Origin: Pseudocoprococcus catus
GTDB lineage: Bacteria; Bacillota; Clostridia; Lachnospirales; Lachnospiraceae
Direction: 5' to 3'
Assembly (NCBI RefSeq): GCF_902381825.1
Contig: NZ_LR698973.1
Span: 2,463,243-2,527,242 of the forward strand
DNA length: 64,000 nt
Shown: piece after piece, positions 24,726 to 32,390 of the stretch
Layout of the letters: each line of letters begins with the position of its first letter
Numbering within the stretch: the first letter of the stretch is position 1
Notes under the pieces: model-generated
The model's database searches: none
The model's input: the letters and a program-made list of their open reading frames with translations, nothing else
Told to the model about the DNA's origin: nothing
Translations under genes and position numbers: made by a program

Positions 24726-24820
24726 GTCCCTGTGTTTTTCAGAGAAGGGACACACAGCCCACGGGCTGTGCATCCATCTCCCATTGTCGGAATGATCGTC
24801 TGCACTGCAGACATGACTCC
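24726..24820 (-). promoter_or_regulatory. Three hairpins between binding protein and importer ATPase genes
   Basis: Read on the minus strand after the binding-protein stop: GTCTGCA/TGCAGAC, then ACAGCCC/GGGCTGT, then GTCCCTT/AGGGAC. None ends in a strong T run. Such spacers commonly stabilise the binding-protein mRNA end and lower expression of downstream importer genes. Confidence 0.55.
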
Positions 24821-24828
24821 TATTCTGA

Positions 24829-25926
24829 TTACTGAATATCTTCCGGCAGATAGTCTTTGATTTCACCAGACTGAAGTTTGGACCATGTATCCGCAATCAC
24901 CTGCTTGTCATCGTCTGTCAGCCAGCCCTTAGGATCATTAATGTCTGCAATACCTAAACCATTATTTTCAGCATTGATCCAATAGTATCTGTCATCTTCT
25001 GCTCTGCCTTTGAATGTACCATTGTTGATATCATCAAAAACATTGGCAATAATGGCATCCCACTGATAAACAACACCTGATAATACATTGTTTTCAGCTA
25101 ATGTCTTCTGGTCTGCTACGTTGCCGAGGCAGTACATATCTTTTTCAGCAGCTGCCTGAACAACACCAAGACCAATACCATCACCTGAATGCCAGATAAC
25201 ATCCACGCCAGCGTCATACATACCGATAGCTGCTTCTTTTGCACCGGCTGTATCTGTCCAGTCACCTGTGTAAACTTCCTGGATCTCGATATCAGGATTG
25301 ATAGATTTTGCACCAGCCTTGAAGCCTTCATGACCACGTTTGATCTCGGAAGCATCTGCACCGCCGATAACACCGATCTTATTTGTCTGTGTTGCCAGTG
25401 CTGCGATCACACCCATTTCATAACCGCCTGCTTCAAGTTCTACATCATAGATAGCTGTGTTATCCAGTGATTTGTAACCTGTACCAAGCAAGAAATAGGT
25501 ATCCGGATACTGAGCGCCAACTTTGACGATTGGCTCCATGAACTGGAAGCCATGACCAAAGATAACGTCATAACCCTGATCAGCGAAATCCATCAGTGCA
25601 GGTTCAATATCTGCAACTTCATAAACATTCTCAGTTACATTCAGGTCAATCTTGTCCGGATTGGCATCTGCATACTTCTTCATACCTTCATACATTGCCT
25701 GGTTGAAAGATACGTCATCTTTTTTGCCAGGAAGAATCAAAGCCACTTTCAATTTCTTGCCTGCTGTCTCTGCTGAAGCTGTATCAGCTGTTGATTCTGC
25801 TGTTGTTGCAGCAGCAGATTCACCTGCTGCTGTCTCCTTTGAGGATGAACTGCCGCATCCTGCAAAAGAACCGACAACCATGGCCAGTGTCAGAAGTCCT
25901 GCCATCCATTTGAGTCCTTTTTTCAT
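24829..25926 (-). CDS. BMP-family nucleoside-binding lipoprotein
   Basis: A 365-residue basic membrane protein (Med/TmpC/PnrA) family substrate-binding protein. Signal peptide with lipobox SFAGC, a low-complexity Ser/Ala/Thr/Glu linker, then the fold signature VALILPGKKDDVSFNQAMY, DVIFGHGFQF, IGVIGGADASEIKRGHEGF and DVIWHSGDGIGLGV. Characterised members bind purine nucleosides. It delivers the ligand to the permeases encoded next. It follows the hydroxylase 2 catalytic subunit by 17 bases. Confidence 0.92.
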   Translation of the reverse strand: MKKGLKWMAGLLTLAMVVGSFAGCGSSSSKETAAGESAAATTAESTADTASAETAGKKLKVALILPGKKDDVSFNQAMYEGMKKYADANPDKIDLNVTENVYEVADIEPALMDFADQGYDVIFGHGFQFMEPIVKVGAQYPDTYFLLGTGYKSLDNTAIYDVELEAGGYEMGVIAALATQTNKIGVIGGADASEIKRGHEGFKAGAKSINPDIEIQEVYTGDWTDTAGAKEAAIGMYDAGVDVIWHSGDGIGLGVVQAAAEKDMYCLGNVADQKTLAENNVLSGVVYQWDAIIANVFDDINNGTFKGRAEDDRYYWINAENNGLGIADINDPKGWLTDDDKQVIADTWSKLQSGEIKDYLPEDIQ

Positions 25927-25943
25927 CTCTTTTCCTCCTTTGG

Positions 25944-28028
25944 CTATTTCTTTAAGCCATTTAAAATAGTTTCTATATCGAAAGGCAAACTGGTCAATCT
26001 GCCTTCTGATACCTCATTAATTGCCGCAGCGATCGCCGGAGCGATAGATACGGTGGATACCTCTGCAGCGCCCTTGACGCCCATCGGTCCCGACGGTTCA
26101 TAACCATCCACATGCAGACTCTGAATCCGCGGCAAATCCATGGCCGTGGGCATCAGATACGTAGACATACTGTCATTGAGCAATCGTCCCTCTTTAAATT
26201 GACAATTCTCACCAAAGGCATAGCCCACAGACATAGCCACACCGCCTTGAATCTGTCCCGCCATCGCCAATGGATTGATAATTCTTCCTGCTTCCGTTGC
26301 TGCTGCAATATCCAGAAGCACTACCTGCCCTGTGACAGGATCCACACGAAGCTTCACAGCCTGGGCAATAAATGTATACATCGCATGCGGGAAACCAGCG
26401 ATGGAAAAACTTTCCTCACTCTCAGGGAAATCTGCCTTTCCTGTTTCCATCTCGCCTTTTTTAAAATTCTCTATGGCATTGAGCATGGCATTGCCGCCGA
26501 TAAATGTGGAACGGGAACCAGCCGTAGATCCGCAGTCCAATGTTCTGTCGGTATCTGCCATCACAAGGGAAACATTGTCAAAATCTGTCTCCAGAGCATC
26601 CGCCGCCATAGCCTGCAGTGCCGTCCGGCTTCCCTGTCCGATATCTACCAGACCAAGGAAAATTGTATAATGGCCATCTGCTTCTTCAATCTTCACCTCT
26701 GCCTGATCCGGAATATTCTTGCCGAGACCGCAGCTTAGGTGCCCGCCTGCAATGCCGTATCCGACATATGGGTCCGTATTGTGTTTTCTCTCCTGCCAGA
26801 GTTCAGACTGTTCGATCAACTTCAGTGCCCCTTTAAAGTCCACGAAATGGCGCATTTTCTGTCCGACGCCGCCGTACATGCCTGTCTCAATACCATTCTT
26901 GTAACGGATTTCCAGCGGATCAATACCTAAAAGTTTCGAAGCCCTGCTGATCAGGGATTCTGTCGCAAAAGCGCCCTGGGGTGCCCCAAAACCTCTCATG
27001 GCATGAGCCACCGGTTTATTGGTATAGCAGAGATGACTGCTGATCTTTACATTCGGAATATTGTACGGTCCTGCAAAATGCTCTGAAAAAAGGCTTAACA
27101 CAGCCGGCCCCAGGCCGCCGTAAGCACCTGTATCCAGATAACCGCTGCCGTCAAAGGCCACCATCGTTCCGTCTTTCTTAAATCCCATCTTCACATGCAT
27201 ATAGACCGCATGTCGTTTATAGGTTGTTGCCAGGGATTCCTGACGACTGAAAATAAGCTTGCAGGGACGTCTCGTCTTAAATGCCGCAAGAGCCGTAAAC
27301 AGCTGTGCGGTACTGCCGTCCTTACCGCCGAAACCGCCGCCAACAGTGGCTGCTACAATATGTACCTGATCTTCTGTAAGACCTGTAATATCACAGACCA
27401 TTCTCAAATCATGAAAAACATTCTGTGTTGAAGAACAGACAAGCAGACGCCCATCCTCCTCAATTTTCGCCATGCAGGCGTCCGGCTCCATATAGCCATG
27501 GTCCTGTATCGGCGTATAAAAATCATCTTCAACGATCAAATCACTCTCAGCAAACCCCTGTGCCACATTGCCTTTTTCGTTATCAAAACGAATCACATCA
27601 TTCTCTGTATCGTCATGCACCCGGATACAGCCGGGTTTTGCTGCCATCAATGCATCCGTGACAACCTGAAGGGGTTCGTACGTCACCTGCACCATTGCCG
27701 CAGCTGCCTTTGCTGCTTCTTCGGATTCAGCTGCCACAACAGCAATGGCTTCACCAAGAAATCGTGCTTTATCCTCCACCAACAGCGGCTGATCCGGCAG
27801 AATGTCCTGAACATTGTTCTTCACAATGTCTTTCGCTGTAAAAACCCAGGCTGTCTCAGGCACCTTCGATGTATCGATATCCAAAACCCTGGCATGTGCA
27901 TACGCTGATCGGACAATCGCCAGATGCAGCATATTTTCCTCATAATAATCTGCCGCATACACCGCTCTGCCGGTGGCCTTGTCCATGCCTTCCACGCGGC
28001 CCCGGCCTTTTCCCGTGTAACTTTCCAT
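25944..28028 (-). CDS. Molybdenum hydroxylase 2, catalytic molybdopterin subunit
   Basis: A 694-residue xanthine dehydrogenase-family catalytic subunit. Hammerhead domain (GRVEGMDKATGRAVYAADY), molybdopterin stretches GGGFGGKDGS, MRGFGAPQGAFA and LVDIGQGSRTALQ, and the conserved glutamate near the end in VKGAAEVSTVSIAPAI. It is shorter and of a different subfamily than the 762-residue subunit at 15153-17441. Substrate is inferred as hypoxanthine, xanthine or another hydroxypurine. It starts one base after the adenine deaminase stop. Its electron-transfer subunits lie further downstream in the operon. Confidence 0.9.
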   Translation of the reverse strand: MESYTGKGRGRVEGMDKATGRAVYAADYYEENMLHLAIVRSAYAHARVLDIDTSKVPETAWVFTAKDIVKNNVQDILPDQPLLVEDKARFLGEAIAVVAAESEEAAKAAAAMVQVTYEPLQVVTDALMAAKPGCIRVHDDTENDVIRFDNEKGNVAQGFAESDLIVEDDFYTPIQDHGYMEPDACMAKIEEDGRLLVCSSTQNVFHDLRMVCDITGLTEDQVHIVAATVGGGFGGKDGSTAQLFTALAAFKTRRPCKLIFSRQESLATTYKRHAVYMHVKMGFKKDGTMVAFDGSGYLDTGAYGGLGPAVLSLFSEHFAGPYNIPNVKISSHLCYTNKPVAHAMRGFGAPQGAFATESLISRASKLLGIDPLEIRYKNGIETGMYGGVGQKMRHFVDFKGALKLIEQSELWQERKHNTDPYVGYGIAGGHLSCGLGKNIPDQAEVKIEEADGHYTIFLGLVDIGQGSRTALQAMAADALETDFDNVSLVMADTDRTLDCGSTAGSRSTFIGGNAMLNAIENFKKGEMETGKADFPESEESFSIAGFPHAMYTFIAQAVKLRVDPVTGQVVLLDIAAATEAGRIINPLAMAGQIQGGVAMSVGYAFGENCQFKEGRLLNDSMSTYLMPTAMDLPRIQSLHVDGYEPSGPMGVKGAAEVSTVSIAPAIAAAINEVSEGRLTSLPFDIETILNGLKK

Positions 28029-28029
28029 G

Positions 28030-29790
28030 TTACGCCTCCGTCTCTACGATCATATCAATAATCTGATGGCCCAGTACATCAATCAGGCCAAAATCTGTCA
28101 ATCCCAGTTCCGGCACTGTCGGAAGAGAAATAAAGGATAACGACATAAATGGCGCTTTCATCGGGCATCCCATCTTCTCAACTGCTCCATTCATTTCATC
28201 CATCCGCTTCATCACTGTTTTCGCCGGAAGAGTGGACATCAGACCGCCGAGAGGCAATGCCAGTGCGTCAACCACCTGTCCCTCCACTGCCGAAACAAAA
28301 CCGCCGTGAAGTTCCTGAAGCTTTTCGACGCAGACAGCCATATCCCTGTCATTGGTTCCCACCACAACAATATTGTGATGATCATGAGAAACCGAAGCTG
28401 CAAGAGCTCCCTGTTTCAGTCCAAAACCATGCACCAGAGCTGTAGAAACACGGCCATTTTTGCCGTATCGTTCGACAACAGCCAGCTTCAGAATATCTCT
28501 GTCCACATCCGCTGCAATCTGTCCTTCCTTGACATCCATCCACTCAAAGATCTCTTTATTAATAATCTGGTCCTTGATCAGATCAATGACACGGCATTTG
28601 GCACGTTTGCCCTCAGAATGGATGATAAACTTCTCCGCTGAAAAATCTGCACCAATATGAACGGTATCAAATAACTTCTCAGGATAAGCTTTCTCAGGCA
28701 CCGGACGGGCACCATTCTCGTCTGCCACAATACGTCCGCTCTTTAACACAAGCTTCGGCTTCATGGTTGTCAGATCATCAATCAGAAGAATATCGGCGAA
28801 ACGTCCCGGTGCCACTGAACCGATTTTGTCTTCCAGGCGAAAATGCTTAGCCGCATTGATGGTTGCCATCTGAATCGCCTGTACAGGGTCCAGTCCCAAT
28901 TCAATGGAACGCTTCACATTGTAACTGATATGGCCTTCCTTGAAAATATCGTTGACATGCTTGTCATCTGTACAAAACATCATATTGTCTGTCGGCAGAT
29001 TGTTCTTCACAATACCCGGCACCAGTGTATCTACATTGCGTTCACTGCTGCCTTCACGGATCAACGGCATAATACCAAGTCTCAGGCGTTCTAACAGCTC
29101 TTCATAATAAACTGATTCATGGTCATCACTGAGATGTCCGGCTGCGTAAATATTCAGATCATCCACACCCAGTCCAATGGCATGGCCATTACAGATCTTG
29201 CGTCTGTTCAGGCTGGCCAGTACCTTTTCTAAATATTCTTCCTTCATACCAAGGACTTTGGAAGGATCCAGTTCACCAAGGCTCACTGCCTCATCCAGTT
29301 CCAGCAGCTGCGTTACTTCCTCAACCCCCAGCACACCGCCTGTTGTCTCAAGTCCAGGCGCTGTAGGTACTCTGGAAGGAATCTCAAGAAGCAGTCTGAA
29401 AGGCAGCTTCTCTGAATCCTTGATCATTGCCAGCAGACCGTCAATACCTGCCACGTTGGCAATTTCCATGGCATCCACACAAAGTGTTGTTGTTCCCCAT
29501 GGAATGATCACCTCACCCAGAGCTTCCGGTGTCAGAAGCGTCGTTTCGATATGAATATGGGAATCTATAAGGCCCGGAACAGCATAAGCGCCCGCGCCGT
29601 CAATCACCTGATCCGCCTCTGTTTCAACACGTCCAACAGCCACGATTCTTTCATTATAAATACCGATGGAGGCCGGATAAATCTCCCGTGTAAAAACATT
29701 CACCAGCTGGATATTGTCAATACGCACATCCAGTTTACGTGTGCCTTTTGAAGCCTCCAGTTCTGTTTTCATAGTTGCAGCTGTATACAT
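28030..29790 (-). CDS. ade: Adenine deaminase
   Basis: A 586-residue amidohydrolase converting adenine to hypoxanthine and ammonia. Family marks: GLIDSHIHIETTLLTPE, WGTTTLCVDAMEIANVAG, the CNGHAIGLGVDDLN and CTDDKHVND metal sites, and the C-terminal SHDHHNIVVVGTND. Length is normal for Ade. It follows the GntR gene by nine bases, placing it second in the operon. With guanine deaminase it funnels both purine bases to hydroxylase substrates. Confidence 0.95.
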   Translation of the reverse strand: MYTAATMKTELEASKGTRKLDVRIDNIQLVNVFTREIYPASIGIYNERIVAVGRVETEADQVIDGAGAYAVPGLIDSHIHIETTLLTPEALGEVIIPWGTTTLCVDAMEIANVAGIDGLLAMIKDSEKLPFRLLLEIPSRVPTAPGLETTGGVLGVEEVTQLLELDEAVSLGELDPSKVLGMKEEYLEKVLASLNRRKICNGHAIGLGVDDLNIYAAGHLSDDHESVYYEELLERLRLGIMPLIREGSSERNVDTLVPGIVKNNLPTDNMMFCTDDKHVNDIFKEGHISYNVKRSIELGLDPVQAIQMATINAAKHFRLEDKIGSVAPGRFADILLIDDLTTMKPKLVLKSGRIVADENGARPVPEKAYPEKLFDTVHIGADFSAEKFIIHSEGKRAKCRVIDLIKDQIINKEIFEWMDVKEGQIAADVDRDILKLAVVERYGKNGRVSTALVHGFGLKQGALAASVSHDHHNIVVVGTNDRDMAVCVEKLQELHGGFVSAVEGQVVDALALPLGGLMSTLPAKTVMKRMDEMNGAVEKMGCPMKAPFMSLSFISLPTVPELGLTDFGLIDVLGHQIIDMIVETEA

Positions 29791-29799
29791 AACTTCCTC

Positions 29800-30525
29800 C
29801 TATATCTTCTTTCGTAGTACTTTATGACTGAGAATACCGTCCACATAATATTCCCTGGAATACAAAAGCGGTTCTCCCATAAAGCTGTATCCAATCTCAT
29901 CCATATATAAAAGCGGTGCCTGCCTGTCCACATTCAAAATCTCTGCCAGATCCTCACCGGCTGCAACCGCCCGGATCTCCGTCAGATCCATATAAATCTC
30001 CTGTTCACAGCACTGTTCAATAAACTTAAACACCGGCTCCTTAAGAAGCTTGATATCATAACCCTCTTTGGCATTGGCCTCCGCAATATAATCCATACAG
30101 TAAATCGCCGGCCGTCCATCTGCTGTTACAAGACGTTCCGAAATCAGCACCAGATCACCTTCTTCTATATGAAGTCTTGCAGCTACTTCCTTCTCCGCAG
30201 GAATCTTGTCAATACGCTCAATCTTCATATCCGACACATAACCGGCATCCGAGACCATCTCAAGAAACTCTTTCTCAAGATCCATTCTTGTCGTTGCGTT
30301 CAGAATATGCGGATTCACAATCGTTCCCACGCCATGCTTCCGACTGATAAATCCTTCCCTTTCCAAAGCGGAAAGGCAATCTCTGATCAGTGTCCGGCTG
30401 ACCCCCATCTCCTTAGCCAAAGTCAGCTCCGGCGGCAGCTTTCTGCAATTTGCATAGCAGCCCTCTCTGATCTCATGGAGCAACCGCTGTGTAATTTCTT
30501 CAGACAGCAGATTTCCTTCACTCAT
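29800..30525 (-). CDS. GntR-family regulator with UTRA ligand domain
   Basis: A 241-residue regulator. The winged helix (KLPPELTLAKEMGVSRTLIRDCLSALEREGF) is at the N-terminus and a UTRA ligand-sensing domain follows (KIPAEKEVAARLHIEEGDLV, SFMGEPLLYSREYY). UTRA regulators typically release DNA when they bind a pathway metabolite. First gene of the purine operon, behind a promoter overlapped by two GGT-N3-ACC boxes, so it probably represses itself and the whole block. The ligand is likely a purine, by context only. Confidence 0.92.
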   Translation of the reverse strand: MSEGNLLSEEITQRLLHEIREGCYANCRKLPPELTLAKEMGVSRTLIRDCLSALEREGFISRKHGVGTIVNPHILNATTRMDLEKEFLEMVSDAGYVSDMKIERIDKIPAEKEVAARLHIEEGDLVLISERLVTADGRPAIYCMDYIAEANAKEGYDIKLLKEPVFKFIEQCCEQEIYMDLTEIRAVAAGEDLAEILNVDRQAPLLYMDEIGYSFMGEPLLYSREYYVDGILSHKVLRKKI

Positions 30526-30573
30526 GTTCTATTTCCTTCCTAAAAATCCCCGTTAATTAAGTCATAGAAAATT

Positions 30574-30597
30574 GGTACGACCCATATAGGTATGACC
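30574..30597. promoter_or_regulatory. Tandem GntR operator boxes of the purine operon
   Basis: GGTACGACC (30574-30582) and GGTATGACC (30589-30597) are GGT-N3-ACC half-palindromes 15 bases apart, on one helix face within 1.5 turns. The second extends to the perfect 15-base palindrome ATAGGTATGACCTAT. They lie 12-35 bases downstream of the -10 box, where binding would block transcription. Confidence 0.65.
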
Positions 30598-30608
30598 TAT
30601 TTTTGTAT

Positions 30609-30637
30609 AGTATACTTTTTTTCAATAAAACTGTCAA
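30609..30637 (-). promoter_or_regulatory. Purine operon promoter
   Basis: On the minus strand TTGACA (30632-30637), a 17-base spacer and TATACT (30609-30614), close to the housekeeping consensus. Confidence 0.75.
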
Positions 30638-30772
30638 TATTTCTTTGTATTAAATGACATTTTCTATAATAAAATAGTTATTTTCTATAAATATATTTAA
30701 AATACGTCGTCATTTTAATCGTGTTGTATTTTAAAAATCTTCAAAAATAATTACTTTTTTCACAAATTACCT

Positions 30773-30801
30773 TTGCCATAAAATACATCCAATGTTATAC
30801 T
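30773..30801 (+). promoter_or_regulatory. MATE gene promoter
   Basis: TTGCCA (30773-30778), a 17-base spacer and TATACT (30796-30801). It implies a leader of about 140 bases before the MATE start codon. Confidence 0.65.
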
Positions 30802-30842
30802 AACTATTGTCTTTAATTAGTTTACTATTCAACAAATAGATT

Positions 30843-30917
30843 GCTGCGAAATCAGTACCATCCGAAACAATGAACAAATGAACAGCTCATTGTTAGGATA
30901 AACTCATTTTTCGCAGC
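30843..30917 (+). ncRNA. Structured leader RNA, riboswitch-like, upstream of the MATE gene
   Basis: Three nested pairings are visible: a closing stem GCTGCGAAA/TTTCGCAGC (30843-30851 with 30909-30917), a short ATCC/GGAT stem (30860-30863 with 30896-30899) and an apical AACAATGA/TCATTGTT stem (30866-30873 with 30887-30894). The joining segments TCAGTACC and AAACTCAT are unpaired. It sits between a good promoter and the MATE ribosome site (GAGGAAT). It does not match the purine, guanidine, PreQ1 or THF riboswitch cores I know. Confidence 0.45.
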
Positions 30918-30950
30918 TCAAAAATTTTTGAAAGAAATGAGGAATCTTTT

Positions 30951-32327
30951 ATGACAACAACTACTCACCCGATGGCGGACAAACCCATCGGACAATTGCT
31001 GCGCCAATTTGCCGTTCCAAGTATTATTGCCATGCTGGTCAGCTCTCTTTACAACATTATCGACCAGCTGTTTATCGGCCAGAGCATTGGTCTTCTTGGC
31101 AATGCAGCAACAAACATCGCCTTTCCTCTGACCCCCACTTGCGTTGCCTTCAGCCTGATGTTTGGTATCGGCGGTGCCGCCCGTTTTAATCTGGCTATGG
31201 GAGCCGGACGAAAAAAAGAAGCCGCTGCCTATATGGGCAACGCACTTCTGATGCTTGTTTCCTGCGGTATTGTACTCTGTATCATTGTCCGACTTTTTCT
31301 GACACCGATGCTTCTGCTTTTTGGTGCTACCGATCAAGTTCTTGATTATGCCAGAACTTATACAGGCATTACTTCCCTTGGATTTCCTTTCCTGATTCTT
31401 GCCACTGGCGGCGGTCATCTGATCCGTGCCGACGGCAGTCCGCAGTTCTCAATGATCTGCAATCTGGTGGGGGCTATCGTCAATACAGTGCTTGATGCAT
31501 TGTTCATCTTCGGTTTTCATATGGGTATGGCTGGTGCAGCTTATGCAACCATTATCGGTCAGATTATCTCGGCACTTCTTGTAATCCGCTACATGTGTCA
31601 TCTCAAAACAGTACCCCTGCATCTGAGTGTATTAAAACCGAAGGTAAATTATATCATGCATATCGTTCTGTTGGGGGCATCACCTTTTATTAATCAGATT
31701 GCCATGATGATCGTACAAGTCGTCATGAATAATTCCCTGAGTCATTATGGTGCACTTTCCTCTTACGGAAGTGAAATTCCGCTGGCCTGTTCCGGCATCA
31801 TCGCCAAGGTTAATATGGTGCTTTTCTCCATGATCATCGGTATCTCTCAGGGCATGCAGCCAATCGCCAGTTACAACTATGGCGCCGGTAATTATGGACG
31901 GGTGCGTAAAGTTTTGCATCTGGCCTTAAAAGCAGGTTTTGTGATCTCGATCATCTCTTTTCTGCTGTTCCAGTTCCTGCCAAGGCAGATTATCAGCCTG
32001 TTCGGCAGCGGCAGTGAAGATTATTTTACCTTTGCTGAAGAATATTTCCGCATTTATCTGTTTTTCACATTTGTAAACTGTCTTCAACCTATTGCCTCCA
32101 ACTTCTTTACAGCTGTAGGTAAAGCTCAGAAAGGTATTATCCTGTCACTGACAAGACAGATTCTTTTTCTGCTGCCCTTAATTATCCTGCTGCCGTATAT
32201 CATGGGCATTGACGGTATTATGTACGCCGGTCCATGCGCCGATCTGGCAGCAGCCCTGCTGTCCATTTATCTTGTTGTTAAAGAAGTGAATATTCTTAAA
32301 CAGAAAGAAGCGATACATGCCCAATAA
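30951..32327 (+). CDS. MATE-family efflux transporter
   Basis: A 458-residue integral membrane protein with about twelve hydrophobic segments and MATE features: PIGQLLRQFAVPSIIAMLVSS cut at the first helix, YNIIDQLFIGQ, GGAARFNLAMGAG and, in the second half, GISQGMQPIASYNYGA. MATE proteins export drugs or metabolites by sodium or proton antiport. It diverges from the purine operon across a 425-base region, so export of a purine product or of toxic analogues is a reasonable inference. Confidence 0.92.
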   Translation: MTTTTHPMADKPIGQLLRQFAVPSIIAMLVSSLYNIIDQLFIGQSIGLLGNAATNIAFPLTPTCVAFSLMFGIGGAARFNLAMGAGRKKEAAAYMGNALLMLVSCGIVLCIIVRLFLTPMLLLFGATDQVLDYARTYTGITSLGFPFLILATGGGHLIRADGSPQFSMICNLVGAIVNTVLDALFIFGFHMGMAGAAYATIIGQIISALLVIRYMCHLKTVPLHLSVLKPKVNYIMHIVLLGASPFINQIAMMIVQVVMNNSLSHYGALSSYGSEIPLACSGIIAKVNMVLFSMIIGISQGMQPIASYNYGAGNYGRVRKVLHLALKAGFVISIISFLLFQFLPRQIISLFGSGSEDYFTFAEEYFRIYLFFTFVNCLQPIASNFFTAVGKAQKGIILSLTRQILFLLPLIILLPYIMGIDGIMYAGPCADLAAALLSIYLVVKEVNILKQKEAIHAQ

Positions 32328-32339
32328 CTTTATGAAGAT

Positions 32340-32390
32340 AAAAAACTGCCAGCGGCAGTGAAAGCCTTAAAAGACTTTCCTGCCACTGGC
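32340..32390 (-). terminator. rpoN terminator overlapping the end of the gene
   Basis: The stem pairs GCCAGCGGCAGTGAAAG (32348-32364) with CTTTCCTGCCACTGGC (32375-32390), followed on the minus strand by six T residues. The rpoN stop codon is in the loop and its last codons form one arm. It also lies 13 bases after the convergent MATE gene. Confidence 0.8.

Noticed and set aside
24702..24896. Small frame between the importer ATPase and binding protein genes
   Set aside because: It lies across the three hairpins and into the end of the binding-protein gene in another frame; no support.
30541..30950. Classical purine (guanine/adenine) riboswitch before the purine genes
   Set aside because: The conserved loop-loop and junction sequences of that class are not present; the MATE leader has a different fold.
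30918..31418. Minus-strand frame over the MATE gene start
   Set aside because: It overlaps a clear MATE coding region and the promoter-leader; composition is Lys/Gly/Ser-rich as in shadow frames.
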